A stretch of DNA of 64,000 bases from Pieris napi (GCF_905475465.1 NC_062249.1:2740501-2804500); one strand, 5' to 3'. Positions 9,476-20,455 are shown, counted from the first letter of the stretch. Numbers and translations are program-made. Notes: generated by a model from the letters alone, not told the origin.

Positions 9476-10522
9476 ATAAATTTAAGTATACATAATAAAT
9501 AAGTTAAGGTATAATGAAAGTTAATAAATATATTTTTTAGATTTTTCACTATTTATATAGAAATTATAGGATATGTCTACAGTTAAATAGTATGTTTAAT
9601 AAATATATATAATAGTAAACCAATATTAAATGAAATTTTCTAATATCTAATTTATTCAAGTATTTGGCTATTAATAAAATAGCCTTTAATTTCATATACT
9701 TTTACACTTAAACACATTTATATTCCTATCACATATCTGTGGTATCTGAATGCCCTTTTTTAGCAAAGGCCTCCGTCAATTCCTGCCATTCCTAACTCCA
9801 CTGTACCACTATCTGACATGTACCACCTGCTGTTTCCTTAATTTTGTACTTCCTACTAAATAGTATTCCTCTTTTTACACGCTTTATATTAGCTTCACCT
9901 GTATGTATGTATGTATGTAACCGACTCCTTCGGACTCGATTTTGACCCACTTTTAACGGACAGATTTAATTCAAACTTTGCGCACCTGTCAAAGATCGAT
10001 GACAATGCAACTAGTATTTTTTGTTCATTACCATTTTCAGCCTAAATTAGGAATTATTTTTCACTTTTTAGTTTGATGTGCTTTAAAAGCGTGTTTTTTT
10101 AGTTTTTTTTAACTATTATTTATTTTTTATTCGTTTATTATCTTGGGCACCAGTTTGGTACTTTCTGTTCCTCTTGTCATGTATGCCCATTCCAGTTTAT
10201 TTGTTTTTTACTGTCACTTCTTTAAAGAACACAACAAAATTGAAAAAAAAATACACTGCAAAGGGCATCTTATATAATTCAGCGATCTCTTCCACTCTAT
10301 CAATGATTTAGTTTGAATCCCTAGTGTCCCTAAACAGATTAGGTGTAAAAAGGTTTCCAATGGGCTTCCATACAATGTTGGGGGAACTATAATCATCATA
10401 ATTAGTAAATTTATTTAGTAAGACATGGTTAAGAGTGCAGTGTACGAGCATCCTGCTAAAAAATATAATAGTACATTGTATATGTATCTACTATTAATGC
10501 AACTCATCAGATAATATAAATT
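9476..10522. other. No gene recognised; (GTAT)n microsatellite inside
   Basis: A short (GTAT)n run is at 9901-9918, followed by aaccgactccttcggactcg, a segment I know to be frequent in Lepidoptera. Nothing else is recognised. Confidence 0.45.
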
Positions 10523-10853
10523 ACTAGCTGATCCGGCAAACGTCGTTTTGCCATGTATATCATTAATAATAAAAAAATAGGGGTTGATCATAGAGGGGTG
10601 AAAATTAGGGGTTGTATGTATTTTTTAATGCTGTATCATAAAAAAATAGAAATTAAAAATTTTGTCTAAAAAATAAAAATAAAAATTTAGGGGTGGACTA
10701 CCCTTAACATCTGGCGGGCTGATTTGTGAATCTAAAGCATTCCCAGATCCCCTTGAAGACACACAAAAAATTTCATCAAAATTGGTCCAGTCGTTTAGGA
10801 GGAGTTCAGTCACATACACACGCACACAAGAAATATATATATTAAGATTAAGG
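10523..10853 (+). repeat. Dispersed repeat family D
   Basis: It starts actagctgatccggcaaacg and ttttgccatgtatatcatt, has a middle with cccttaacatctggcgggc, and ends acaagaaatatatatattaa. The edges resemble those of the copy at 36853-37167. Confidence 0.7.
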
Positions 10854-10925
10854 AGGCAACAGGCGGCCTTATCGCTAACAAGTAACAAGCGATCTCTTCC
10901 ATTCAACCCTAGTAAGGAAAAAGAC
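10854..10925 (+). repeat. Short repeat shared with 29764-29832
   Basis: It contains ggccttatcgctaacaag and aagcgatctcttcca, almost the same as at 29764-29832. It is a frequent lepidopteran repeat segment; the parent element is unknown. Confidence 0.6.
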
Positions 10926-11991
10926 AAAGTAAATTAACAAAAATAAAATAACAATTTACAATATAGACTTACACAATGACATAACTTACATCAAAAATAA
11001 AATGAATAAAATTCGTTCCAAAAAAATGGTTTAATTACAAAAGTTAATATATATTCAAAGTTGAGCAATGAAAAATTCATGGTAATAACAACAATATTTA
11101 CTTGTGTCTTAAGTATTTTAAAAAAAGAATACAGGAAATAAAACTTCTTTAGTGTTCAGTGGCACACCACGCTCTACTCTCGCTGACCATGACTGCTAAA
11201 GCAAACGTCAAGGCAAATAAAATAAATTCGTGTTTATATACGTTTCTTATCTGTGCTTAACCAAAGACAACATTGGGACTATTAAAGTAATAACAATTAG
11301 ATATTTAAATTTAGAATAAGAAACCGTTTCACATGTCTTACACATGGGTCGACAGATGTGTCACAAATTCGCTTTTTAACCTTTAAGATGTGTTTTTATT
11401 TTCTATATTAATTAATATTGATTGATGCTAAATTACTCGGAAACCATCACTCAGCAATCGTAAGACACCACTAGTGTAGGGGTTATTTTTACCTATTATG
11501 TTATATGATGTATTTTATCATTCACGAGTATCATATGCAATAGGCTATAATACAATAATAAGACTAATACAAAAACTAGACTTAGTATCAGAGAGATAAT
11601 TCATATAAACAAAAATACTACATCGTAAGACAAACGTTTTTATTTGTGTTGTGAAAATATCAAAGTATGAACTTTGCCTTTTTTTAATCAGAATTATCGC
11701 AATATATGTAGTTATCACTTCAAAAGTAATTATAACCAAAATGCATTTTTCTCCTTTCTTTGTTTTTTCTTAAGCTTTGTCCTTAAGTAGGTCACGAACT
11801 ACCCAGTAGTTACACGGAAGACGTGAGCTTTATTTGCCGAGTTCATTATCACGGCCTGTGTTAATCATAATGTCAACGTGAAAAGTTGTCCTTAATAATT
11901 ATATTTCCTCATCAGGGCAATGTCATACAAATTAACTTTTATAGATATATACTATACGTACTTATATAGGTATTATGTAGATACTGTCCTG
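10926..11991. other. No gene recognised
   Basis: AT-rich DNA. A minus-strand open frame at 11545-11739 has a biased composition and no recognisable domain, so it is taken as chance. Confidence 0.45.
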
Positions 11992-12232
11992 CCCTGCGAT
12001 TCTGTAACTCACTTCACGAACTCACACAGCGGTTTTCGCATCGGCGGTCGCTCTCAAATCAGTCGTGAAGCAGTCATTTTATGATTTGGCATTCTGAAAA
12101 GGTGGGAGCTTGTAGTTTATTGTTAATCAGAATGCCAAATCATAAAATGACTGCTTCACGACTGATTTGAGAGCGACCGCCGATGCGAAAACCGCTGTGT
12201 GAGTTCGTGAAGTGAGTTACAGAATCGCAGGG
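11992..12232. mobile_element. Perfect 106-bp hairpin MITE, PIF/Harbinger-like
   Basis: The left arm 11992-12097 and right arm 12127-12232 are exact inverted repeats over 106 bases, separated by a 29-base loop. CTG flanks both sides (11989-11991 and 12233-12235). A short relative at 2306-2480 has CAG on both sides. The perfect arms suggest a recent insertion. A transcript would fold into a long duplex. It has no coding capacity. Confidence 0.85.
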
Positions 12233-12256
12233 CTGTTTTATATGGCTTATGTTAGT

Positions 12257-12515
12257 AAGAGCAGTGTTAGCCTAGTGGCTTCAGCGTGCGACTCTCATCC
12301 CTGAGGTCGTAGGTTCGATACGACTTTCTTTCTACGTGCACATCTAACATTCGCTCGAACGGTGAAGGAAAACAACGTGAGGAAACCGGCTTGCCTTAGA
12401 CCCAAAAGTCGACGGCTTGTGTCAGGCACAGGAGGCTGATCCGCTTGCTTATTAGATTGACAAATGATCATGAAACAGATACAGAAATCTGAGGCCCAGA
12501 CCAGAAATAAAGCTG
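12257..12515 (+). mobile_element. SINE family A
   Basis: The head reads gcagtgttagcctagtggct and gaggtcgtaggttcgata. The body has ggtgaaggaaaac, and the 3' part has gatcatgaaacagatacag. A short deletion follows the B box. It sits about 25 bases after the hairpin MITE. Confidence 0.9.
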
Positions 12516-13129
12516 TTGTTTATGTTACTTAGGTATAATGAAGCATTCTAATGATGAAATAATTTGTAATCGGTCCAGTTTGTTTTCAGTGTTTATCGCT
12601 CGTATCGTTTATTCAAAAATACAAGGCTTTCCTTTTTATAACTGTATGTCATACTTATTGTTTAATTTTGCTAAGTACGAAATGGTTAGTCATAATGTTT
12701 TAGACGTTATTGTGTTAGACGTTACAACCTTGAACATCCACTGATAAAAAATATAGTTATAGTAACATAATATATTTCAAAATAAAATATTTTATATGTA
12801 TATGTTCGATGATCATGTGTATATATGTTCGAAAACACTTCAACAAATCATAATCTTAGACCTTTACCCTAAAGAATTGTTTGTATACAAGGTCTTAGGA
12901 TTTAGAACTTGTATAATAATTGCGTGTAAAAAGTACTGTATAATTATTTGAATAACACGCAGCCTTACTTTCTATCAATGATTTTGTTTAAGAACTAAAT
13001 TATTTAACCAGAGTTTAGTTAATTGCATTTAAACGATATGCGTTGCAGTTGAAATTAACTTCGGGAACTCTATAGTTTCATTTTTCATTGCAATGCATTT
13101 AAGAGCGAAGTTACAAAACTACTTCTATC
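12516..13129. other. No gene recognised
   Basis: AT-rich DNA with an open frame at 12538-12744 that resembles nothing known to me. Confidence 0.45.
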
Positions 13130-13500
13130 CTTGTCTTTATAAGGTAAAACGCAATATAAGAACGAGACATAGCGAGCGACTCGCACCTAGTTCGCTTCAA
13201 GAGTCTCAGTCAGTGCTGTGTAAAAGAAGCGTGTGGGTGTGTTTCGTGTTACAATTATTTCGTATTTACAAACTTTGTCGTATTATTTTTGTTAAGAATC
13301 CGTTCTCCGAATGTATGACAGGTTCTAATATCGTGACTTCGTTTTGCGTTTAATTGAGTTTTTTTTTGTTTGAGAGTGTAACCTTGTGTTTTGTTTTGCC
13401 GAGTTATTTTCAAGTCTATTTTGGCACTTATGATGTAACTACGAAGTCCCTTACTAGAAATGGGAACATACTGACGGACCATGCACACTTCAATGATGAT
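13130..13500 (+). promoter_or_regulatory. Candidate promoter and first exon
   Basis: A GC-richer segment has a TATA-like atataag near 13153 and an insect initiator-like TCAGTCAGT near 13207. It then runs to a strong splice donor, atgatgGTGAGT, at 13501. One frame is open from 13354 past the donor but lacks a good ATG in context. It could be a non-coding or short-coding first exon of a host gene whose remaining exons are not recognised here. This is an inference only. Confidence 0.25.
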
Positions 13501-13510
13501 GGTGAGTTTT

Positions 13511-14455
13511 CCTTCAAGGTTTCTTTATTAATATATCCTCCAATCGATGACATGATAAGATAAACAATACGTAAAGGAAAAATAATTTAAATATCGTGAT
13601 TGTTTTTCCACAAATATTGTGCTTTAAGTAATATGAGTTAATTATCCGTCGACCTTGAAGACAGTAAATTAACCAGAACTATTATGGCATGAATAATTCC
13701 CATAGAAATATAATAACTCTTGATTTGTATACATGTCCATGTTAAACAATACTTTTTTTTATAATAATTATCAATTCGGTAATGACAAACTCGTATACGA
13801 ATTTAATTACTAACAATTAAAACTATTAGGTACGAAATTTTATTATTTTTGTTATATTACAGGAAAATAAGACATAATCGCAAGCCTTTTGCATACATTG
13901 GGAAATCGTTTATATCCGATAAACGTTTTAAATGGCCGTAATAAAGTTTTAGGCTCAGGAATCAGGATAGTCCAAATTTTCTAGGCGCGGCAATTGTTTC
14001 TTGGTATGTAGTATGTAGTAGAAGACGTAAGTCATAAATGAAATTCTCGTCGTACTGAGAGTACAGATTTTTATTTTGTAATTATTTATGGAAAACTTTT
14101 TGGTACAAAATTAATTTCACTTTTTTGTTATTGTATACTACAAGATGACCTTGATGTTAAACGGTGCGATGTTGATGAAAGTGAAATGATTCAAATTTAA
14201 ACAAACGCAGAACGCGGGTTTTTTAGCATATAATACCTCTAATCTTCGGCATGGTTTTTTCAACATATTGAAATCAAAGTAGCCGGAATTGCCAACTAAA
14301 TTGCATTATAAAAAGTAGAAAGACACCTCAAAGTAATAAACATTACTGAACTTTGGGGTCTAGGAATCATAAAGATGCTTGAATTAGAATTATATATCCC
14401 TAGCAAAAAAGCAATTAATAATCTTATTATAATATTAACCTATCTCTCTTTAAAT
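13511..14455. other. No gene recognised
   Basis: AT-rich DNA. If the candidate first exon is real, this would be intron. Confidence 0.4.
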
Positions 14456-14605
14456 ATTTATTTCCAAACACAAATATACAGTATTTACAATATTCTTTAC
14501 CTACATAGTAATAATAATAATTAAAAATTAATAAATATAAAATAAAAACACATTTAAAAAGGTTGGTCCCTGTAGCAGTGTACCTTTAACGCTGGCAGCA
14601 TTTCC
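14456..14605 (-). repeat. Family C LINE 3' end
   Basis: On the plus strand: tacagtatttacaatattct, cctacatagtaataataat, then ggttggtccctgtagcag and aacgctggcagcatttcc, the reverse of the family C C-terminal codons and 3' UTR. Confidence 0.7.
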
Positions 14606-14789
14606 ATTTTCACTCTTTTAATAAATATCAGGTAAATAATAAAACACTATGAGAAAATAGCTGGGAATGACCTTGCATTGAATTCAGGGTCAATTAAGAT
14701 GTAATAGAGTCCGTATTATTCATTACATAAAGGAAGTATTAATATATCACGAGTATCAGGAAAGCCATACCGTGGACTGCAAAGCGCAT

Positions 14790-15058
14790 CAGTCCATCGA
14801 TCCTGACCCAACTCCACATACGGACTCGCCAGTCTACCATATGCCGACGAATTGTATCTTATTTCGGCCATACAACGAGAAACTGATCGTGGTTGCTAAA
14901 ACAGAAGGCAAACAATCACGTGGTCGTTCACCAACCAGATGGACCCATCAAGTGAAAGACTCATCGTCCTCAAAATTGTACTGTCATAAGAGAGGCGCTG
15001 GACAGAAACCGGTGGAAACAGATAGTCCGCTCCAGATGCTTCCTTGCTGAACACGACG
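14790..15058 (+). pseudogene. RTE-like LINE C-terminus with frameshift
   Basis: One frame reads SRGRSPTRWTHQVKDSSSSK. A shift near 14985 then gives EALDRNRWKQIVRS and ends AEHDA and a stop at about 15054. RGRSP-RW and DR-RW-IV are typical of the end of RTE-type reverse transcriptase proteins. The opposite-strand relative at 27050-27260 shares the same tail. Confidence 0.7.
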
Positions 15059-15154
15059 CTTAGACTTGTGCTGCCGATTAAAGAGAGACATCAGGAAAAC
15101 CAGTAATTTATACGGAACTGATAGTGTATTCTGCTGGCTATCGAAGATACGTTG

Positions 15155-15385
15155 AGTTTTTTTTATATAGAATAAGGGGCAAAGCCTATGGGACGCCCAA
15201 AAACAGTCTTCGCAGCAGACACCCATCTTAGTAGCCCGCCTTTGAGGTAGGAGATACTCTTTCTTTAAACAATTGGAGGTCGTATCTACCCCAACGGAAG
15301 TCGAGTCCACAGTGTACTAGTCCGCAAAAAAATCTTGTGAAACGGACCGTGGAAGACTTCCAGCCATCAAGGTGATGGTGATTAT
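15155..15385 (-). repeat. LINE 3' end, same family as 6311-7710
   Basis: A T-run at about 15158-15165 leads into aataaggggcaaagcc, gggacgcccaaaaacagtct and, later, attggaggtcgtatcta. These match 6320-6570 of the larger LINE in the same orientation. The RTE tail just before it repeats the tail-to-tail arrangement seen at 6010-6311. Confidence 0.75.
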
Positions 15386-15782
15386 CACAAGTTTCAGAAC
15401 TAACCCTAAAATTCGGAATCTCTCATGTGTCAAAATTCAATACGCCTTTGACATATGGGAGTGTTACTTTTCGCTTAAGGTGAGATTCAGTAACAAAATG
15501 ACCTATGACTCCCTATACATTTTTGACGTACTTGAGTCTAAATTAGCGCTAAGTCTCGGCTCTGAAACTTACCCTAATACTTATTCGTTTTGTATACAAT
15601 GAATACTTAAGTATGGGTATATTGGTTATCGCATTGTTTCCTTCTAAGAATTGTTGAATTACGTTGAATTTAGATTACACACTAGTGTTGTCGCGTATCG
15701 ATAATTGGACATAAATATCGCTAATAAATGCTAATCTACCCTATAAAGGGGGATAACTGTACATGCAATTATGCAATATTAA
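15386..15782. other. No gene recognised
   Basis: An open frame at 15372-15602 has no recognised domain and starts inside the LINE tail. Confidence 0.4.
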
Positions 15783-15890
15783 ATTCAATAAGGAAATAAA
15801 CTTTTTTAAATTTGTTTTAATTTTCTTTTTATTTATTTTTATAATTACAATGTAGGTTAAGTACATACTGTATATTAGATTGTTATGTTT
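15783..15890 (+). repeat. Family C 3' UTR fragment
   Basis: The text aacttttttaaatttgtttt and atgtaggttaagtacatact is the 3' UTR of family C without its coding part. Confidence 0.5.
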
Positions 15891-16261
15891 AGGTTTTAAT
15901 AAACGATTATTAATTAAAAGGAATAAAAATTACAAGAATAACTTTTGCGAAAGACACGAGACATGAAAACAAAGTGTTATACAATAAAAGAAATATTGAT
16001 TACATAAATTACGATACTTACAATTTATGAAACACATTGCGATATTATTATACGTTACAAAAATACGAAACACAATTGTTAATCATATAACAACACTAGG
16101 GCAAAAATATGACCGCCCACATGTGTACAATCGGAGTTTTTGTTGACACCCAAAAAGTTTCAAGGTCCGAGTTTTTGTGTCCCCTTTAATGTCTATGGGA
16201 TATGAATGTCTATGAGTTTATTCTTTTTAAAATATTTAAGCGAAGAGGTTATATACTTATT
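15891..16261. other. No gene recognised
   Basis: AT-rich DNA with no recognised feature. Confidence 0.45.
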
Positions 16262-16505
16262 TCTACAAATCCGTTTTTATATAACGGGGCCAAGTAGCAG
16301 GAGGCTGCAAGTGAAATACCGGACTTTTAAGAATTGATACGCTCTTTTCTTGAAGGACCCTAAGTCGAATTGGTTCGGAGTTCGGACCTACATAATGGCG
16401 CAGCTGGTTCCACATAGTGCGCGCCAAAACGGTTGTGGAACGACGCACGTCCAGGTGATACGGGTGGAATTTCGTATTCTATCTCAACGTCCGATGGTGA
16501 AACTC
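16262..16505 (-). pseudogene. CR1/Jockey-like LINE C-terminus and 3' UTR
   Basis: The plus strand shows ttaagaattgatacgctctt, ttcttgaaggaccctaagtc and cagctggttccacatag, the reverse of the LINE end. The minus-strand frame contains TTVLARTMWNQL, corresponding to the conserved FLxRTxxLWNxLP region. It is broken and partial. Confidence 0.7.
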
Positions 16506-17110
16506 AGCTGATAACTCTAATTGATCTGCATCTTACTGTAAAACCTTTTATGACGCAATAATTCGGACTTAATCGAAAGAGGAAATTTGGTGTAATTCTT
16601 TCTTGGAATTACACGTAAACTTTATATTAAGAACGGAGTCGCGAGAAAGCCTGCTGTCTCTTTCATCACAGCACGTAAATATATTTAACTTTTATTTACG
16701 TAAATAACTTAAAAAACTGCTTTATTAATTGAATAGATTGTGACTGTGTCTTAGCCAGACTTTTATACTTACTAAACTAAACAGATACATCACTATATAG
16801 AAAAAATAAAAATAAATGTAAACATAAAATAAATGGACATATTGGACATATCCTCGAAAAAAGTTTCACTAATAAAAAGCAGCTATTAGTTATATAGTAC
16901 GTTTATGTCTAAATGGAAGGATTTAGTACTACTTAAGGATAATGTAATAAATTTACATATTCTATATGTTTTGTCTCAAATTGGCTCTCTAAACATTGAT
17001 AATAAATATTGTTACGCATACATGGGTGCTTAAATTTTTCTTTTGACTAATGTGTTTGACAATGTCTAATGTGTATCCTCTCATGAAATAATGTTTTAAA
17101 TGTCATTGTG
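16506..17110. other. No gene recognised
   Basis: AT-rich DNA up to the Harbinger target site. Confidence 0.45.
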
Positions 17111-17116
17111 TAAAGG

Positions 17117-17886
17117 TCGATTTACATCAAACGAACATAGAGCTAGAGCTAGAACAAGAGCATTCTTTCGTAATCTTTTAGTGTAAACGAAAGCTAGAGG
17201 TATCGATTTACATCAAACGAACATAGAGCTAGAGCTAGAACAAGAGCATTCTTTCGTAATCTTTTAGTGTAAACGAAAGCTAGAGGTATCGATTTACATC
17301 AAACGAACATAGAGCTAGAGCTAGAACAAGAGCATTCTTTCGTAATCTTTTAGTGTAAACGAAAGCTAGAGGTATCGATTTACATCAAACGAACATAGAG
17401 CTAGAGCTAGAACAAGAGCATTCTTTCGTAATCTTTTAGTGTAAACGAAAGCTAGAGGTATCGATTTACATCAAACGAACATAGAGCTAGAGCTAGAACA
17501 AGAGCATTCTTTCGTAATCTTTTAGTGTAAACGAAAGCTAGAGGTATCGATTTACATCAAACGAACATAGAGCTAGAGCTAGAACAAGAGCATTCTTTCG
17601 TAATCTTTTAGTGTAAACGAAAGCTAGAGGTATCGATTTACATCAAACGAACATAGAGCTAGAGCTAGAACAAGAGCATTCTTTCGTAATCTTTTAGTGT
17701 AAACGAAAGCTAGAGGTATCGATTTACATCAAACGAACATAGAGCTAGAGCTAGAACAAGAGCATTCTTTCGTAATCTTTTAGTGTAAACGAAAGCTAGA
17801 GGTATCGATTTACATCAAACGAACATAGAGCTAGAGCTAGAACAAGAGCATTCTTTCGTAATCTTTTAGTGTAAACAAAAGCTAGA
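17117..17886 (+). repeat. 86-bp tandem array, nine units
   Basis: Units start at 17117, 17203, 17289, 17375, 17461, 17547, 17633, 17719 and 17805. Each begins tcgatttacatcaaacgaac, so each repeats the terminal inverted repeat of the Harbinger element except its first three bases. The units look identical apart from a base change near the end of the last one (aaacaaaag for aaacgaaag). The array therefore seems recently expanded or homogenised. It is not a CRISPR array: there are no unique spacers. Confidence 0.95.
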
Positions 17887-17944
17887 TCGAATGTTCTTTG
17901 CTCATTCGTGTCAATTCTGTGGTTAGTATTGGTAGTGCTTCGTT

Positions 17945-18214
17945 ATGTCTGACTCTGACAGCGATATCATTATTGCAAGTCCTGCATTTATTATTTTGTC
18001 GCGAAAACTCAAAAATAAAAGAAGGAAGAGACGTTGGTGGGTTACAAATTTAATGCATCGAAGGACACTGGATAATGTAGGTGAAACAATGACGGATATG
18101 CGAAAACAAGAAGAAAGTGGACAATTCCAAAACTTTTGTAGAATGGCGCCGGAGGATTTTGATCATTTACTATCTCTGACCATCGAAAAAATTCGAAAAG
18201 TTGTATTTTTATAG
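17945..18214 (+). pseudogene. HARBI1-like (PIF/Harbinger) transposase, N-terminal fragment
   Basis: The 89-codon frame starts MSDSDSDIII, has a basic block ending KRRKRRWWV at about residues 25-33, and ends with FQNFCRMAPEDFDHLL at about 61-76. The RRWWV block and the F-x-F-R-M-x-P-E-x-F motif are typical of the start of Harbinger nuclease-transposases. The catalytic DDE domain is absent: the frame ends soon after IEKIRK, where an internal deletion joins it to the inverted start of the MADF gene. A full-length family member would be roughly four times longer. The ATG lies about 60 bases after the tandem array. Confidence 0.8.
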
Positions 18215-18297
18215 TTTTCATACGTCGGATCCCACAGGCATCTGAAATTGCGGTAGGCTTCTATCATTAATAAACATTTTTCTTGAGACCAATCCAT
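18163..18297 (-). pseudogene. MADF-domain Harbinger accessory protein, N-terminal fragment
   Basis: On the minus strand from ATG 18297-18295 it reads MDWSQEKCLLMIEAYRNF, then LWDPTYENYKN, which is the start of a MADF domain. This DNA-binding protein is the usual second gene of PIF/Harbinger elements and helps the transposase. After about 18200 the frame runs into the inverted transposase fragment and stops at 18163. It overlaps the transposase frame, because the deletion fused the two convergent gene starts. Confidence 0.72.
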
Positions 18298-18583
18298 AAT
18301 TTAATCGATAAGATACGTAAACAATCGCTAGAACACAAGAACGCTTTGAAAAGACCGCTCAGAGGCGCGAGCACGTCCGAACACGCTAGAACGCTCTAAG
18401 CAACTGTTCGCGCGCTCTTGCGCCGTTTACATCAAGCGAACGAGCATTCTTAGAATATTCTATAGAATCTTTGCGAACGCACTAAGAACAACGAAAGAAT
18501 GCTCTACGCCTGTTTACACTAGAAGAATTTGATGTAGTGGGGATAGAATGAGCATTCGCTCGTTTGATGTAAATCGACCTTAA

Positions 18584-19117
18584 GGAAAAAACAATTGGAA
18601 GCAGCGTTCTAAAACTCCATATTCCATAAACTCAAATATACTTTAATAATAAGAACTGTACAAATTAAGTTCCCAACGCATTAATATTAATTGTTCTTAA
18701 GATTTTATTATAACGACAATTACACGGACCATTTATTGTCTACTATAAATAGCACTTAATTACTTTCTCCTCAGTATGAAAATTGCAAATTGCAACGCTT
18801 GAATAAATCTAAACAATGCTTCTTGAGCACGGTCGTCTGATATTGTCTTTTACGTATATTTTTCATCACATATACTTAATTAGGGTTATTATTAAATAAA
18901 TCCACTTTAAACCCGTCGTAAATGAATAAATAATTAATTGATTCATTGCTTTTGATTTGTGTGTGCCACGAGCTTAAATAAACAAACCAGTTTCAAACAA
19001 AAAGATTATAACAATTGCAAGACTGAACGAAGGCTTGATAATTTTCATTTGTTTTCTGTTTCATTGTCAAACTTGCGGCGAAGGAAAGTGAATGTATATA
19101 ATATACATAAAGGTACA
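18584..19117. other. No gene recognised
   Basis: AT-rich DNA. A short family C scrap (gggaccaaactttttaag) lies at about 19130-19147. Confidence 0.4.
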
Positions 19118-19210
19118 ATGGGGCCAGAGGGACCAAACTTTTTAAGTTTGCTTGAAGTTTCTATTTATCAATGTTTAATTATGATTAGAGAATATTGTAA
19201 ATGTTATATT

Positions 19211-19480
19211 GAAGTTATACTTCTTTTGGCGCGTTAGGGAAAAATAATGAGAGTGAATTTTTACGACGCGCGCGCACATCGTCACAAAAAACCGACATCC
19301 TGAAGTTAGCATAGCCAACATTTTAAAATAATATATGTCCATTTCTTTAATATATGTAGAAAGATATTTTTTGTGATATTTAAATATACTTTATTTAACT
19401 AGATAATGCGTTATGATAAAAATTCCAATATTTTTTTTAAAAACATTTTTATCTTGTTTCGCCAAAGAAGTACTTGTACT
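19211..19480 (+). mobile_element. Dispersed repeat family F
   Basis: It begins gaagttatacttcttttggc, with gcgttagggaaaaataatga and gtcacaaaaaaccgacatcc inside. It ends in the inverted form gccaaagaagtacttgtact. Copies at 35728-36025 (reverse) and 60113-60480 share this layout. It is non-coding, probably a non-autonomous DNA element. Confidence 0.65.
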
Positions 19481-20293
19481 GTTTTTTTGTATATCAAATT
19501 ATTTATAAAAATCCTTATTATATGAATTACAATAAAGTATATAAAAGACCCGATTTTTTACCTTTTAAACATATTCCTTTTACATACAGATCATCGTTAT
19601 TTACATATTTACGATTCAAGAAAATCTCGTTAACCCTCACATGTAGGATGCATCTATAATTCAGCAGGCGAGCCTCTAGATGGCTCTTAATCCAAACTGA
19701 GATGCTATAAGGTCGCGCTACATTATATCGTCTGTTACTCTTGCGATAACGATTTTGACACTAGTTTTATGTGGGGACAGCTTTAAAGTTTGAAGAATTA
19801 TTACCTAAAGTAAATAGATCCCAAAAGTAAACTTCAATAATGCGTTCTATTGTGTCTACAATGTTAGGTTGTGCAGGTGTGGACAGTTTTTACGCCACAA
19901 TGAGCTGGAGCTCTATCAGCATGCTGGTAACAGCGGGAAGGGTGGCCCTTACATGGGTCATTGCAATGGACTGCATGTCATAAATTTACGATTGAATGTA
20001 CTTTGAAGTTAACTTATATAGGTATAGCCACCACAACTAAAATATGGGCCGATGACTGGCCATGCGTCTCGAGAACGGGTGCTACTTGCGGTGACTGGTC
20101 GTACTTGAATTCGTGTATGCGGTGATGTTGTTTTGACTATGAATTTGAAAGTCCTATTTCACCATGCCTCCTGCTATTAGAGGACTAATCTTTGTTTTTA
20201 ATTTAATTTATTATTATTAATTAACTATTTATTACTTAAGTTGTCATGTGGAACATGGTGTAAAGGTTGCAGCTCCTTACAAAGGATTAAAAG
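19481..20293. other. No gene recognised; one short GC-balanced open frame
   Basis: A 47-codon frame at 19840-19983 (ATG to TAA) has a base composition unlike its surroundings (starts MRSIVSTMLGCAG) but no recognised family. Nothing else was identified. Confidence 0.35.
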
Positions 20294-20455
20294 TGCGTTA
20301 AAAAAGTGTGGCGGAGATTTTATTGTCAGTTATTTCCTTCCGTTCTACGCCCTTGATTTGAGAACTGGTAGTAAATTTAAAATTAGAAGCTAATGTATAT
20401 TTCTTTTTTTGACTTTCATAAGTGTACATTGTGTTACCTATATGAATAAATTTTT
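20294..20455 (+). repeat. LINE-type 3' end, family B
   Basis: gtggcggagattttattgtc, then ttctacgcccttgatttgag and actggtagtaaatttaaaat, is the plus-oriented form of family B. Confidence 0.7.

Larger units (their letters stand above)
17114..18580. mobile_element. PIF/Harbinger deletion derivative with internal tandem array
   Basis: The left end AGGTCGATTTACATCAAACG and right end CGTTTGATGTAAATCGACCT are inverted repeats, and TAA flanks both sides (17111-17113 and 18581-18583). TWA target duplications are a hallmark of PIF/Harbinger. The element contains nine 86-bp tandem units, the N-terminal part of a HARBI1-like transposase (+) and the N-terminal part of a MADF protein (-), the two genes such elements carry. 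The middle and 3' parts of both genes are missing, so it cannot move on its own but could move with transposase from elsewhere. Confidence 0.88.

Noticed and set aside
13093..13353. 86-codon protein-coding frame
   Set aside because: It overlaps the promoter-like island but has no recognised domain, and the downstream donor lies in another frame.
17117..17886. CRISPR-like array
   Set aside because: Units follow one another with no unique spacers, the 86-bp unit is too long, and the setting is a eukaryotic Harbinger element.
19840..19983. 47-codon open frame with balanced base composition
   Set aside because: No family recognised, no transcription or splice signals; kept only as a note in the surrounding stretch.
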